This document shows, in pieces, positions 1 to 8,874 of a DNA stretch of 64,000 nt. The notes under the pieces are model-generated. The model was not told where the DNA came from and searched no databases. It saw only the letters and a program-made list of their open reading frames with translations. The position numbers and the translations under genes were made by a program. Location: NCBI GenBank assembly GCA_036506495.1, contig DASXRQ010000104.1, positions 1-64,000 on the forward strand. The letters are read 5' to 3'. Source of the stretch: DASXRC01 sp036506495. Its GTDB lineage: Bacteria > Actinomycetota > Actinomycetes > Mycobacteriales > Micromonosporaceae. The first letter of the stretch is position 1. Every line of letters begins with the position of its first letter.

Positions 1-1
1 G

Positions 2-481
2 CCGATCCAGGTCACCCTGATCCCACTGTTGACCATGTTCGTCAAGGCGCACCTCGGCGGCACGTTCTGGGCGCTGTGGCTCGCGCACTCGACGTTCGCG
101 CTGCCACTGGCGATCTTCCTGCTGCACAACTTCATGAAGGAAGTGCCCGCGTCGCTGCTTGAGGCCGCCCGGGTCGACGGCGCCGGCCACGTCCAGATCT
201 TCTTCAACGTCCTCATGCCGCTGCTCACCCCGGCGCTGGCCGCGTTCGGCATCTTCCAGTTCCTCTGGGTCTGGAACGACTACCTGGTCGGCCTGACGTT
301 CGCCGGGAACGCGAACGCCCCGATGACCGTGGCGCTTGCGAACCTGAGCGGCACTCGGGGCACGGCTTGGCACCTGCTGTCGGCGGGTGCGTTCGTCTCG
401 ATCGTCGTTCCGCTGATCGTGTTCGTGTCGCTGCAGCGGTACTTCGTGCGCGGACTTCTCGCGGGCAGCGTCAAGGGGTAG
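2..481 (+). CDS. Carbohydrate ABC transporter permease (MalG type), 5' truncated
   Basis: The frame is open to the left edge, so this is the C-terminal ~160 residues of an inner-membrane permease for sugar import. The MalG/UgpE-type cytoplasmic EAA loop is visible (EAARVDGAG followed about ten residues later by PLLTPALAAFGIF), and this loop contacts the ATPase. Hydrophobic segments flank it, and the C-terminus is short and basic (RYFVRGLLAGSVKG), as is usual. The ATPase and binding protein are not in the window. An alpha-glucosidase follows downstream, which suggests oligosaccharide uptake, but the substrate cannot be read from the sequence. The stop overlaps the end of the convergent gene by 11 bp. 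Confidence 0.93.
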   Translation, partial: PIQVTLIPLLTMFVKAHLGGTFWALWLAHSTFALPLAIFLLHNFMKEVPASLLEAARVDGAGHVQIFFNVLMPLLTPALAAFGIFQFLWVWNDYLVGLTFAGNANAPMTVALANLSGTRGTAWHLLSAGAFVSIVVPLIVFVSLQRYFVRGLLAGSVKG

Positions 482-1064
482 AGCTGTCGACCACCCATCG
501 CATCGACGGATACCGCGGGTTCTGCGGACGCCACCAGGTGTGCTGGGCGATCTTCATGTGCCCACCGGCCACGACCAGCGAGACGAGCGAGACGCCGTCC
601 TCGACCACGTCGAGCCCGTTCACCCGGTAGCGAAGGCGCTGGGGCACGGTCGCCCGGACGGGGCCGACGCCGACGACCGTAATTCGCCCGGTGGTCTCGA
701 GCGCCACGCCCGCGTCGAACATGGCGTCGAGCACGGTGTCGATCTGGTCTCCGGTCGCGGTCAGCAGCGGGTGTTCGAGGCTCTCCGCCTCGGCGAACGT
801 CGCGCCGGGGGCCAGCGCCGCGCGTACGCCGTCGAGGTCATGGGCGTTCCAGGCCGCGGTGTACGCCTCGATGACCAGGGCGGCGTCCCGTTCGGGCCCG
901 GACTGCCGGTGCTCCCGCCACAGCTGCCCGGCCAGCAGCGCGATGACCAGGCCGGCGAGCGCCAGCCAGACCTTGCCGCGCAGGGCGGCGGGCACCAGGT
1001 TGCGCGCGCTCGGTCCGAACTCGACCTCGGACGTCCCGAGGTCGATGTCTCGCGTGCCATCCAT
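471..1064 (-). CDS. Single-pass membrane protein with SnoaL/NTF2-like outer domain
   Basis: 197 residues. A short N-terminal cytoplasmic part (about 1-30) precedes one hydrophobic helix (about 31-48, VWLALAGLVIALLAGQLW). A soluble domain follows that begins AALVIEAYTAAWNAHDLDGV, with the helix-then-strand spacing typical of SnoaL/nuclear-transport-factor-2 folds. No catalytic residues can be assigned. It sits between two sugar-metabolism genes in opposite orientation to both, so a shared role is not supported. The family call rests on the N-terminal helix pattern of the domain and is an inference. Confidence 0.7.
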   Translation of the reverse strand: MDGTRDIDLGTSEVEFGPSARNLVPAALRGKVWLALAGLVIALLAGQLWREHRQSGPERDAALVIEAYTAAWNAHDLDGVRAALAPGATFAEAESLEHPLLTATGDQIDTVLDAMFDAGVALETTGRITVVGVGPVRATVPQRLRYRVNGLDVVEDGVSLVSLVVAGGHMKIAQHTWWRPQNPRYPSMRWVVDSSTP

Positions 1065-1179
1065 GGCCCACCCGCGATCCGCCGGTCTGGCGCCAGCGCC
1101 AGGTCTTGATTGTCACACCAGGTGACGAGGGCAACAAGGAGTGGGTCGCGTTGCGGACGCGCCCTCGGGCCGGCCCGGG

Positions 1180-1185
1180 CACACT
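1180..1185 (+). promoter_or_regulatory. Putative leaderless -10 element of the alpha-glucosidase gene
   Basis: CACACT lies exactly six bases before the ATG at 1192, and there is no purine-rich ribosome binding site. This spacing is that of leaderless actinobacterial transcripts, where the start codon is at or next to the transcription start. The first base deviates from TANNNT. Confidence 0.4.
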
Positions 1186-1191
1186 GGTGAC

Positions 1192-2832
1192 ATGTACGAA
1201 GCCCGATGGTGGCGCAGCGCGGTCATCTACCAGGTCTACCCGCGGTCGTTCGCGGACTCCGACGGCGACGGCGTCGGCGACCTGCCGGGCATCACCGAGC
1301 GGCTGGACCATCTGGTCGACCTCGGCGTGGACGCGGTGTGGCTGTCACCGTTCTACCCTTCGCCGCAGGCGGACGCCGGGTACGACGTGTCTGACTACCG
1401 CGACGTGGATCCGCTGTTCGGGCGGCTGGAAGACGCCGACAAGCTCCTCGCCGAGGCGCACTCCCGGGAGCTGAAGGTGATCGTGGACCTAGTCCCGAAC
1501 CACACCTCGAGCTCCCATCCGTGGTTTCTCGAGGCGCTGGCCGCCCCGCCCGGCAGCGGCGCCCGGCGACGGTACATCTTCCGGGACGGCCGCGGCGAGG
1601 GCGGCGAGCTGCCGCCGAACGGTTGGCAGAGCGTCTTCGGCGGGCCGGCCTGGACCCGGGTCATCGAGCCGGACGGCCGGCCGGGCCAGTGGTACCTGCA
1701 CCTGTTCGACGTCGCACAGCCCGATCTCAACTGGGACGACGCTGCGGTCCGCGCGGAGTTCGCGGACATCCTCCGGTTCTGGCTCGACCGCGGCGTCGAC
1801 GGCTTCCGGGTCGATGTCGCGCATGGCCTGGTCAAGCAGGCGAACCTTCCCGACTGGCACTATCCCGTCGAGCCCCTGACCGGCCCGCCCACGCAGGTGC
1901 CGCGGCCTCCGATGTGGGATCAGGACGGCGTACACGAGATCTACCGGGCCTGGCGGTCCATCGTGGACAGCTACGGCGCCGACCGGGTCCTGATCGCGGA
2001 GGCGTGGGTCGAGCCGGCGGAGCGGCTGGCGGCGTACGTCCGCCCCGACGAGATGCACCAGGCCTTCAACTTCGAGTACCTGCAGGCTTCCTGGGACGTC
2101 GAGGCGCAGCGCCAGGTCATCTCGCGGTCCCTCGCCGCCACGGACGCGGTCGGCGCGGCGACGACCTGGGTCCTGTCCAACCATGACGTGATCCGGCATG
2201 CGTCCCGGCTCGGCCTGCCGATCGGCACCCCGCTGCCGCGCGGCATCGGCCCCGGTGACGAACTGCCCGACCCGGTGCTCGGCCTCCGCCGGGCGCGCGC
2301 GGCCACGCTGCTGATGCTGGCCCTGCCCGGCTCGGCGTACCTCTACCAGGGCGAGGAGCTCGGCCTGCCCGAGCACATGACGATGCCGGACGAGGCGCGG
2401 CAGGACCCCACGTTCCACCGGTCGCACGGGGCGATGCGGGGGCGGGACGGCTGCCGGGTGCCGATCCCATGGGAGGCCTACGCGCCGTCGTACGGCTTCG
2501 GGCCGACGGCGCGGACGTGGCTGCCGCAGCCGCCGGAGTGGGCGGAGTATGCCTTGGACCGCCAGCGCGGCGTGGCCGGCTCGACCTACGAGATGTACCG
2601 GGCCGCGCTGAACCTCCGCCGCGGGCTGGCGCTCGGCCGTGGCACGCTCGGTTGGCTCGACGCGGCCGAGCACGTGCTCGCCTTCCGCAACGGCCGGACG
2701 ATCGTGCTGACCAATTTCGGCCCCGACCCCGCGGGTTTGCCGGTCGGGACCCGGCCGCTGATCACCAGCGCCCCGCTGACAGAGGACGGCCGGCTCCCGC
2801 AGGACGTCACGGTCTGGCTGGAGACACCGTAG
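1192..2832 (+). CDS. GH13 alpha-glucosidase (oligo-1,6-/alpha-1,4-glucosidase type)
   Basis: 546 residues. It is predicted to release glucose from the non-reducing ends of short alpha-glucans in the cytoplasm. The family-13 signature regions appear in order: DLVPNHTSSS near residue 99, GFRVDVAHG with the catalytic nucleophile Asp208, IAEAW with the acid/base Glu270, and SNHDV with the transition-state Asp332. No signal peptide is present. The start was placed at ATG 1192 because MYEARWWRSAVIYQVYPRSF is the normal N-terminus of the family, and a GTG 51 bp upstream would add an unrelated tail. The 3' end overlaps the convergent MFS gene by 26 bp. The preceding sugar permease suggests it acts on imported oligosaccharides. 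Linkage specificity is not determined. Confidence 0.95.
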   Translation: MYEARWWRSAVIYQVYPRSFADSDGDGVGDLPGITERLDHLVDLGVDAVWLSPFYPSPQADAGYDVSDYRDVDPLFGRLEDADKLLAEAHSRELKVIVDLVPNHTSSSHPWFLEALAAPPGSGARRRYIFRDGRGEGGELPPNGWQSVFGGPAWTRVIEPDGRPGQWYLHLFDVAQPDLNWDDAAVRAEFADILRFWLDRGVDGFRVDVAHGLVKQANLPDWHYPVEPLTGPPTQVPRPPMWDQDGVHEIYRAWRSIVDSYGADRVLIAEAWVEPAERLAAYVRPDEMHQAFNFEYLQASWDVEAQRQVISRSLAATDAVGAATTWVLSNHDVIRHASRLGLPIGTPLPRGIGPGDELPDPVLGLRRARAATLLMLALPGSAYLYQGEELGLPEHMTMPDEARQDPTFHRSHGAMRGRDGCRVPIPWEAYAPSYGFGPTARTWLPQPPEWAEYALDRQRGVAGSTYEMYRAALNLRRGLALGRGTLGWLDAAEHVLAFRNGRTIVLTNFGPDPAGLPVGTRPLITSAPLTEDGRLPQDVTVWLETP

Positions 2833-4243
2833 TCTCGGCGTCGCGAGCGACGGCCGCACGGGCCTGCAGCGTCGCGTGCACGTCCGCGATGTCCTTCGGC
2901 GACGTGCGCGAGGCCAGCCAGTACATCACCCCGGTCGGCACGAAGAAGATCTGGAATAGCGCGAGCCCGAGGACGTAGTTCATCGGCGGGGGGAACGCGC
3001 CGTGCAGCGCGCGGAACACGAGCCCGACCAGGCCGTTGCCGGCCGCGCGGCCCACGCCGTTGACGAGGTTGCCGAGGCTGTAGACCGTTCCGCGGTGCTC
3101 GGGCGGGTTGACGTCGACGATGAGCGCGTACCAGTTGGGGGCATTCGCCGACGTGAGCGCGAGCGCGAGGACCGCGATGAGGAAGCTCGCCGTCATTGTG
3201 GGCTCGGTGACCACGCTTAGCAGGACGGCCCGGACGACCGCGCCGCCGCTCGCGCCGTCGGAGAGGTTCACCCGCAGCGGCATGAAGAACAGCACCAGGT
3301 AGAACGGGACCGCGGCGAGGATGCCCACGGCCGCGACCAGGGCGCGTCCCCGAGGGGTACGCCGCTGCAGCCGGTCGCCGATCAGCCCGCCGGCGATGGA
3401 CAGCACGCCGCCGAGCTGGAACACGGTCGCGTACACCGCACCGACCGCGACCGCGGTGTCCGCCGACAGGCCCAGATCCTCCGCCTTGCGTTGGAGCAGC
3501 ACCGGCAGCCAGATCAGGGAACCGAAGGCGATCTGGGCGGTCAGGCCCTGCAGGACGAGCCAGACGTTGGTACGCCGGCCCGCGATGGACGGCAGGTCCG
3601 CCCGGCTGATCCGGTACCCGTACTCGCCGCCCGCGGCGATGATGCCGGCCAGCTCCGGTTCGCTCTGGCCCCGACGGATGCTGTACGTGAACAGGTACGC
3701 CACGGCCGCCGCCACTCCCACGCCCGTGAGTAGGACGAACGGACGCCGCCAGTCGGACGCGCCGAGCAAACCTCCGAGCATCGTGCCGGTCAGCGTGCCG
3801 ACGCCCTGGGACAGCCCCCAGAAGCTCATCACGAGGCCGCGCCGGCGCGGCGAGATCAGGTCGCTGACCACGGAGAAGCCGATCGACCCCACCGCGCCGA
3901 GGCCGACGGCGGCCAGCAGCTGGGCGGCCGCGAACGCTGCGAAGCTGTGGCTCGCCGCGGTCGCTCCGGTGCCGGCCGCCCAGATCAGGGTGCCGATCAT
4001 GAGCAGCGGCTTGCGCTGCGTGCGATCCCCCACGTATGCCCACGCCACCGCCGCGACGGCGCTGACCAAGTAGCTCGCGCCGACGGCCAAGCCGAGGCCG
4101 GCCGTCGAGACGTGCAGGTCGTCGCCTATCGGGCCGAGCAGCGGAGGGACCAGGCCGATCGCGACGTTGTCGAGCGAGGCCAGGACGATGAACACGACCA
4201 CGCTGTAGAGCCGGTGAACCGATCCCCCGCCGATTCCCGCCAC
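2807..4243 (-). CDS. MFS transporter (Spinster/drug:H+ antiporter-like)
   Basis: 478 residues with about 12 hydrophobic helices. The cytoplasmic loop 2-3 motif A is visible as YVGDRTQRKPLLMIG, and a motif-C-like GLSQGVGTLTGTMLGG lies in helix 5. It is an inner-membrane secondary transporter with no readable substrate. The start is GTG at 4243, behind a G-rich stretch that could act as ribosome binding site. A tandem pair of perfect and near-perfect 13-bp palindromes lies 19-47 bp upstream, which suggests control by a dimeric repressor encoded elsewhere. The neighbouring sugar genes make a sugar substrate possible, but multidrug or lipid efflux is equally compatible. Confidence 0.9.
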   Translation of the reverse strand: MAGIGGGSVHRLYSVVVFIVLASLDNVAIGLVPPLLGPIGDDLHVSTAGLGLAVGASYLVSAVAAVAWAYVGDRTQRKPLLMIGTLIWAAGTGATAASHSFAAFAAAQLLAAVGLGAVGSIGFSVVSDLISPRRRGLVMSFWGLSQGVGTLTGTMLGGLLGASDWRRPFVLLTGVGVAAAVAYLFTYSIRRGQSEPELAGIIAAGGEYGYRISRADLPSIAGRRTNVWLVLQGLTAQIAFGSLIWLPVLLQRKAEDLGLSADTAVAVGAVYATVFQLGGVLSIAGGLIGDRLQRRTPRGRALVAAVGILAAVPFYLVLFFMPLRVNLSDGASGGAVVRAVLLSVVTEPTMTASFLIAVLALALTSANAPNWYALIVDVNPPEHRGTVYSLGNLVNGVGRAAGNGLVGLVFRALHGAFPPPMNYVLGLALFQIFFVPTGVMYWLASRTSPKDIADVHATLQARAAVARDAETTVSPARP

Positions 4244-4260
4244 CAGCGCCCCCCACTAAC

Positions 4261-4290
4261 CACAAACGGTTTGTGCTACAGACAGTTTGT
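4261..4290 (-). promoter_or_regulatory. Tandem palindromic operators before the MFS gene
   Basis: ACAAACGGTTTGT (4262-4274) is a perfect inverted repeat around one central base, and extends to 7-bp arms at 4261-4275. A second copy, ACAGACAGTTTGT (4278-4290), differs by one arm base. Their centres are 16 bp apart. Such paired sites are typical of TetR- or MarR-like dimers. The pair is well placed to block the promoter of the MFS gene, whose start is at 4243. No regulator gene lies adjacent. Confidence 0.6.
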
Positions 4291-4394
4291 ACCGCCGATT
4301 ACGAGGCGTTACGTCGGCTCGGCATGACACGTCGTTTCAAGTCCACATTCGCCGAGGTGTGTCCACGTCTCGGTGGGCGTGGATTTCGCGACAT

Positions 4395-4610
4395 CTACAC
4401 CTTGTCGAGCCTCTGGATCATGTCGTAGGGGTCGTCGGTGCCGGAAGCAGGCGTCGCAGCAGGGCCGTGAGGATCTGCGGCGCCGGGGGCGGGGAAGGTC
4501 GGCCGACCCGCAGCCAGCTTCCGCCGGGCTGGCTCGGGCCGAGCTCGCAGAGTGTCGGCAGATCCCGTCGTCGGCAGTCCCACAGCGACGACGGTAGACG
4601 GGGCGCGCAC
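4395..4610 (-). CDS. Possible small ORF, 71 residues, unassigned
   Basis: This lies in the 338-bp stretch between the MFS promoter and xylB (4291-4628). The frame has high G/C in third positions and ends GTDDPYDMIQRLDKV, which looks amphipathic and protein-like, but most of it is Pro/Ala-rich low-complexity sequence. I recognise no family. There is no convincing ribosome binding site at its start. It may be a chance open frame. Nothing else is evident in this stretch. Confidence 0.22.
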   Translation of the reverse strand: MRAPSTVVAVGLPTTGSADTLRARPEPARRKLAAGRPTFPAPGAADPHGPAATPASGTDDPYDMIQRLDKV

Positions 4611-4628
4611 CCCCGGCGAGTCGATCGG

Positions 4629-6026
4629 CTACTGGTTCACCGTCAGATCGCGCGCCTCCGCGTACCGTCGCCGGACCTGAACAGCGGCGGACGCCTCGTA
4701 CCGCCGGATCTCGCCGATGGTCCACGACGGTGGCTCCGGCCCACCGAGGGCGACCCAGGCGGCCTGGCGGGCGGCCCCGTCGGCGACGTACTCCCCCGGC
4801 GGGGGCACGAGGACCGGGCAGCCGAAGATGGTCGGGGCGATCTCGCGGACCGCCGCCGACCGGGCCCCGCCGCCGATCAGGATCACCCGATGCACGGCCA
4901 CGCCCTGGGCGAGAAGTGCGTCGAGCCCGTCGGCCAGCGCGCAAAGCATGCCCTCGACGGCGGCGCGGGCCACGTGCGCCGACGTCGCGTTGCGCAGGGT
5001 GAGCCCGTGCAGCGCACCGGTCGACAGTGGACGGTTGGGTGTGCGCTCACCCTCCAGGTACGGCACGAGAACGAGCCCGTCCGCCCCGGCCGGCGCGGAC
5101 ATCGCCAGCCGGGACAGCGCGGCGTGGTCGACGCCGAGCATCGCGGCGGCGCCGTCGAGGACGCGGGCCGCGTTGAGGGTGGCCACGAGCGGCAGGAAGC
5201 GGCCGGTCGCGTCGGCGAACCCGGCGACATCGCCGGACGGGTCGGCTACGGCGGTCTCCGCGACGCTGAACACCGTCCCGGACGTGCCGATCGACACGAT
5301 GACGTCGCCCGGCAGCGCGCCCACGCCCAGCGCAGCGGCGGCGTTGTCACCCGTGCCGGGGCCCAGCGCGGCGCCGACCGGGACCTCGCCGGCCGGCTCG
5401 GCCGGCGCGAGCACGACCGGCACCCGCGGCTCACGCCCGAAGGCCTGCCGGAGCAGGTCCGGTCGGTACTGTTCGGTCCGCGGCGACCAGTAGCCGGTGC
5501 CGCTCGCATCTCCCCGGTCGGTGTGCAGCGCGTCGAGCCGACCGTCCCCAGTGGACAAGCGCCAGGTCAGCCAGTCGTGCGGCAGGCACACGGCCGCCGT
5601 GCGGTCGGCGTTGCCGGGCTCGTTGTCGGCCAGCCAGCGCAGCTTCGTGACCGTGAACGAGGCGACCGGGACCAGGCCGACCGCGTCCGCCCAGACCTGC
5701 GGCCCGCCCAACTCGTCGATGAGCTCGGCGGCGGCGCCCGCGGACCGGGTGTCGTTCCACAGCAGGGCCGGCCGGACCACCCGACCGTCGTCGTCCAGGC
5801 ACACCATGCCGTGCTGCTGGCCGGCGACGGACACGGCGGCCACGTCCCGCAGACCGCCCGCCTCGTCGAGCGCGCGCGTCAGGGCCGACCACCACGCATC
5901 CGGGTGCACCTCGGTGCCGTCGGGGTGCGGGGCCCGACCATCCCGCACGAGGGAGCCCGTTACGGCGTCGCGCACGACCACCTTGCACGACTGGGTCGAC
6001 GAGTCGACCCCGGCGACGAGCGCCAC
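4629..6026 (-). CDS. xylB: Xylulokinase
   Basis: 465 residues, FGGY carbohydrate kinase. It phosphorylates D-xylulose to xylulose 5-phosphate using ATP, the second step of the isomerase pathway. The N-terminal phosphate loop (VAGVDSSTQSCKVV), the substrate loop (VAGQQHGMV), the catalytic Asp in GTGDNAAAALG and the C-terminal GGGARS nucleotide motif are all present. The GTG start at 6026 lies one base after the stop of xylA, so the two are translationally coupled. A longer upstream frame inside xylA was rejected because it adds about 70 Arg/Thr-rich residues before the phosphate loop. Confidence 0.95.
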   Translation of the reverse strand: MALVAGVDSSTQSCKVVVRDAVTGSLVRDGRAPHPDGTEVHPDAWWSALTRALDEAGGLRDVAAVSVAGQQHGMVCLDDDGRVVRPALLWNDTRSAGAAAELIDELGGPQVWADAVGLVPVASFTVTKLRWLADNEPGNADRTAAVCLPHDWLTWRLSTGDGRLDALHTDRGDASGTGYWSPRTEQYRPDLLRQAFGREPRVPVVLAPAEPAGEVPVGAALGPGTGDNAAAALGVGALPGDVIVSIGTSGTVFSVAETAVADPSGDVAGFADATGRFLPLVATLNAARVLDGAAAMLGVDHAALSRLAMSAPAGADGLVLVPYLEGERTPNRPLSTGALHGLTLRNATSAHVARAAVEGMLCALADGLDALLAQGVAVHRVILIGGGARSAAVREIAPTIFGCPVLVPPPGEYVADGAARQAAWVALGGPEPPSWTIGEIRRYEASAAVQVRRRYAEARDLTVNQ

Positions 6027-6027
6027 C

Positions 6028-7212
6028 TCAGCCCCGTGCGCCCAACACGTGTTCGACCGCGAGCTGGTTGAGCCGGACGAAGCCGTACCCGCGCTCGGCC
6101 ACGGCGTCCGGGTCGAAATCCTCGTACGCGTCGCGGTCGGCCAGCAGGTCGGCGTATGTCTCACCGTCGCCGAGGGTTGGCCGGGCCAGCTCGTCGACCT
6201 TGCTCGCGGCGAGCGCCTCGCGCACCTCGGTATCGGCACGGAACGCGGCCGCGCGCTCCTTGAGCAGCAGGTACGCGGTCATGTTGGCCGCGGCGGAGGC
6301 CCACACACCGTTGATGTCCTCGGTGCGCGACGGCTTGTAGTCGAAGTGCCGGGGCCCGTCGTACGCGGGGCCGCCGGCCGGCCCGCCGAACTCGAGGAGG
6401 TCCACGAGCGCGAACGCGTTGAGCAGGTCACCGTGCCCGAAGACCAGGTCCTGGTCGAACTTGATGCCGCGCTGGCCGTTCAGGTCGATGTGGAACAGCT
6501 TGCCGTGCCAGAGCGCCTGGGCGATGCCGTGCGCGAAGTTCAGCCCGGCCATCTGCTCATGGCCCACCTCGGGGTTGAGCCCGACCATGTCGCTGTGATC
6601 CAGGCTCGCGATGAACGCGAGCGCGTGCCCGACGGTCGGCAGCAGGATGTCTCCGCGCGGCTCGTTGGGCTTCGGTTCGAGCGCGAACCGCAGCCCGTAG
6701 CCGTTGTCGACGACGTACTGCGCGAGCGTGTCCACGGCCTCCCGGTAGCGGTCGAGAGCGGCCCGCACGTCCTTGGCGAGGTCGTACTCCGCGCCTTCCC
6801 GGCCGCCCCACATCACGTAGGTGCGGGCGCCCAGCTCCCCCGCCAGGTCGATGTTGCGCATCACCTTGCGCAGGGCGAAGCGCCGCACCCGCCGGTCGTT
6901 GCTGGTGAAGGCGCCGTCCTTGAAGACCGGGTGGGTGAACAGGTTCGTGGTGACCATCGGAACCACGAGGCCGGTCTCGGCCAGCGCCTTGCGGAACCGG
7001 GTCAGGTGCCCCTCCCGGGCCGCGTCGTCGGAGCCGAACGGCACCACATCGTCGTCGTGGAACGTCACGCCGTACGCGCCCAGCTCCGCGAGCCGATGGA
7101 CCGCCTCGACCGGGTCGAGCGGCGGCCGTGTCGCATCACCGAACGGGTCGCGGGCCGGCCATCCCACCGTCCAGAGTCCGAAGGTGAAGCGGTCCGCCGG
7201 GCTGGGTTTCAT
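6028..7212 (-). CDS. xylA: Xylose isomerase
   Basis: 394 residues, the length of actinobacterial class I xylose isomerases. It interconverts D-xylose and D-xylulose (and D-glucose and fructose) with two divalent metals. The catalytic base is in VTFHDDD (His52, Asp55), and metal ligands lie in EPKPNEPRGD and in the FGHGDLLN region. The start ATG 7212 was chosen because the mature N-terminus is MKPSPADRFTFGLWTVG, with GGTGGAGG just upstream. It is followed directly by xylB. Only 35 bp separate it from the sugar transferase gene upstream on the same strand, so its promoter lies in that gap or further upstream. No XylR gene or obvious xyl operator is adjacent. Confidence 0.97.
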   Translation of the reverse strand: MKPSPADRFTFGLWTVGWPARDPFGDATRPPLDPVEAVHRLAELGAYGVTFHDDDVVPFGSDDAAREGHLTRFRKALAETGLVVPMVTTNLFTHPVFKDGAFTSNDRRVRRFALRKVMRNIDLAGELGARTYVMWGGREGAEYDLAKDVRAALDRYREAVDTLAQYVVDNGYGLRFALEPKPNEPRGDILLPTVGHALAFIASLDHSDMVGLNPEVGHEQMAGLNFAHGIAQALWHGKLFHIDLNGQRGIKFDQDLVFGHGDLLNAFALVDLLEFGGPAGGPAYDGPRHFDYKPSRTEDINGVWASAAANMTAYLLLKERAAAFRADTEVREALAASKVDELARPTLGDGETYADLLADRDAYEDFDPDAVAERGYGFVRLNQLAVEHVLGARG

Positions 7213-7247
7213 CGCGGCCTCCACCGGTCGTAGGTCGTTGACCCAGA

Positions 7248-8726
7248 CTAGTACGCGCCGCGCCGGCCCATCACCGCGCCGAATGTCTTCCAAATGATGG
7301 CCAGGTCCGCGGCGAGCGACCAGTTCTCCACGTAGTAGAGATCCAGCCGGATGCCGTCCTCGAAGGACAAGTCGGAACGCCCGCTGACCTGCCACAGGCC
7401 GGTCATGCCGGGCTTCACGAGCAGGCGGCGGGCGATGTCCCCGTCGTAGTTGGCGACCTCGGCCGGCAGCGGTGGTCGCGGGCCGACCAGGCTCATGTGT
7501 CCGAGGACGACGTTGAACAGCTGGGGCAGCTCATCCAGCGACCAGCTGCGCAGGAACCGGCCGACCCGGGTCACCCGCGGGTCGCGTCGCATCTTGAAGA
7601 GCAGGCCGTCGGTCTCGTTCCGGGCGACGAGGTGTGTCAGCATCGCGTCGGCGTTGACGACCATCGTCCGGAACTTGAACACGCCGAACTCGCGGCCGCC
7701 CCGCCCCACCCGGATCTGCCGGAAGAAGATCGGGCGCCCGGTCTCGATCAGCACGGCGGCCGCCAGAACGAGGATCAGGGGTGCGAGCACGATCACCGCG
7801 AACAGGGCCATGGCCCGGTCGACCAGTCCCTTGAACAGCTTGCGGCCGCCACGGAACTCCGGCGCCTCGACGTGGATGAGCGGGAGCCCCGCCACCGGCT
7901 TGGTGTGGATCCGTGGGCCGGCGACGTCGGTCAGCGCCGGCGCGAGCACGAGATCGATCCCGGTGCCCTCCAGCTGCCAGCCCAGTCGACGCAGCCGCGC
8001 CGCGGTCAGCTCTCCGGACCCGGTCACGGCGATGGTGTCGGCCGCGTTCGCGACCGCCGCGTCGATGACCGTGCGAAACGATCCGACGATCGGCACCCCG
8101 CCCAGCCGCTGCGGCTGCGGAGTGACCAGCGGCTCCGGCAGGCAGGCGCCGACCACCCGGTAGCCGGCGTACGGCTCGCGCTCCAGCTGGCGTACCAGCT
8201 CCAGCACGTGGGCGCCGTCGCCGACGACGACCATCTGCCGGGACCACCCGAGGCCCCTGGCTCGCTGCCGATGCAGGTGCTTGCGGATGGCGAACCGGGC
8301 CACGACGAGCGTTACCGTGCCCACGAGGAACGAGATGCCGAGGAAGCCACGTGCCACCCCGACGTCCACGAGGTACCCGATGATCGCCACCGCGCCGGCC
8401 AGCCGGAGGCTGGCCCCGGCCACGCGGCGGTATTCGTCGGCGCCGTACCCGAGCACCCGGGCGTCGTAGCAGCGCATCAGCCGCAGCGACCACAGCCACG
8501 CCAGCACGAGCCCCACGGAGACGACGCCGTACGGTATCTCCGATCCGGACGCCTGCTCCCCCTGGAAGCGCACCAGGTACCCGCTCGTGACGGCCAGGCA
8601 GATGACGAAGACGTCGACGAAGACAAGCCGCCGGACGTACGCGCGCTGCCGCGTCCGAACGGAATTGACCGCGAAGCGCGTCGCCGGCTCGACGCGTGCG
8701 GAAGACGTGAGGGTCGCGCTCGCCAC
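7248..8726 (-). CDS. Polyprenyl-phosphate sugar-1-phosphate transferase (WbaP/exopolysaccharide initiating type)
   Basis: 492 residues. It starts glycan assembly by moving a sugar-1-phosphate from a nucleotide sugar to polyprenyl phosphate at the inner membrane face. There are four predicted N-terminal helices, a central nucleotide-sugar-binding-like fold (VVVGDGAHVLELVRQL), another membrane segment, then the C-terminal bacterial sugar transferase domain. The latter shows KFRTM, DELPQLFNVVLGHMSLVGPR, PGMTGLWQVSGR and DLYYVENWS. The GTG start at 8726 has a strong GGGAGG ribosome site, and a longer frame upstream lacks one. No other glycosyltransferase or Wzx/Wzy gene is nearby, so the polymer is unknown. 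Confidence 0.93.
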   Translation of the reverse strand: MASATLTSSARVEPATRFAVNSVRTRQRAYVRRLVFVDVFVICLAVTSGYLVRFQGEQASGSEIPYGVVSVGLVLAWLWSLRLMRCYDARVLGYGADEYRRVAGASLRLAGAVAIIGYLVDVGVARGFLGISFLVGTVTLVVARFAIRKHLHRQRARGLGWSRQMVVVGDGAHVLELVRQLEREPYAGYRVVGACLPEPLVTPQPQRLGGVPIVGSFRTVIDAAVANAADTIAVTGSGELTAARLRRLGWQLEGTGIDLVLAPALTDVAGPRIHTKPVAGLPLIHVEAPEFRGGRKLFKGLVDRAMALFAVIVLAPLILVLAAAVLIETGRPIFFRQIRVGRGGREFGVFKFRTMVVNADAMLTHLVARNETDGLLFKMRRDPRVTRVGRFLRSWSLDELPQLFNVVLGHMSLVGPRPPLPAEVANYDGDIARRLLVKPGMTGLWQVSGRSDLSFEDGIRLDLYYVENWSLAADLAIIWKTFGAVMGRRGAY

Positions 8727-8874
8727 CGATCCTCCCACCAAGGTGTGTGGCGGCCGGTGACACCGAACGGCCGCGAGGCCCCCCGACCCGCGGCACACGC
8801 CACGCGGCTCATATTCGACTACTCGCGGTCCGCCGTCGTCGTTTCGACGGAAAACCGTCACTTCGTTGACGGCG

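Noticed and set aside
4287..6071. 594-codon open frame on the plus strand antisense to xylB
   Set aside because: Arg/Gly/His-rich product without any recognisable motif; xylB on the other strand has full family motifs.
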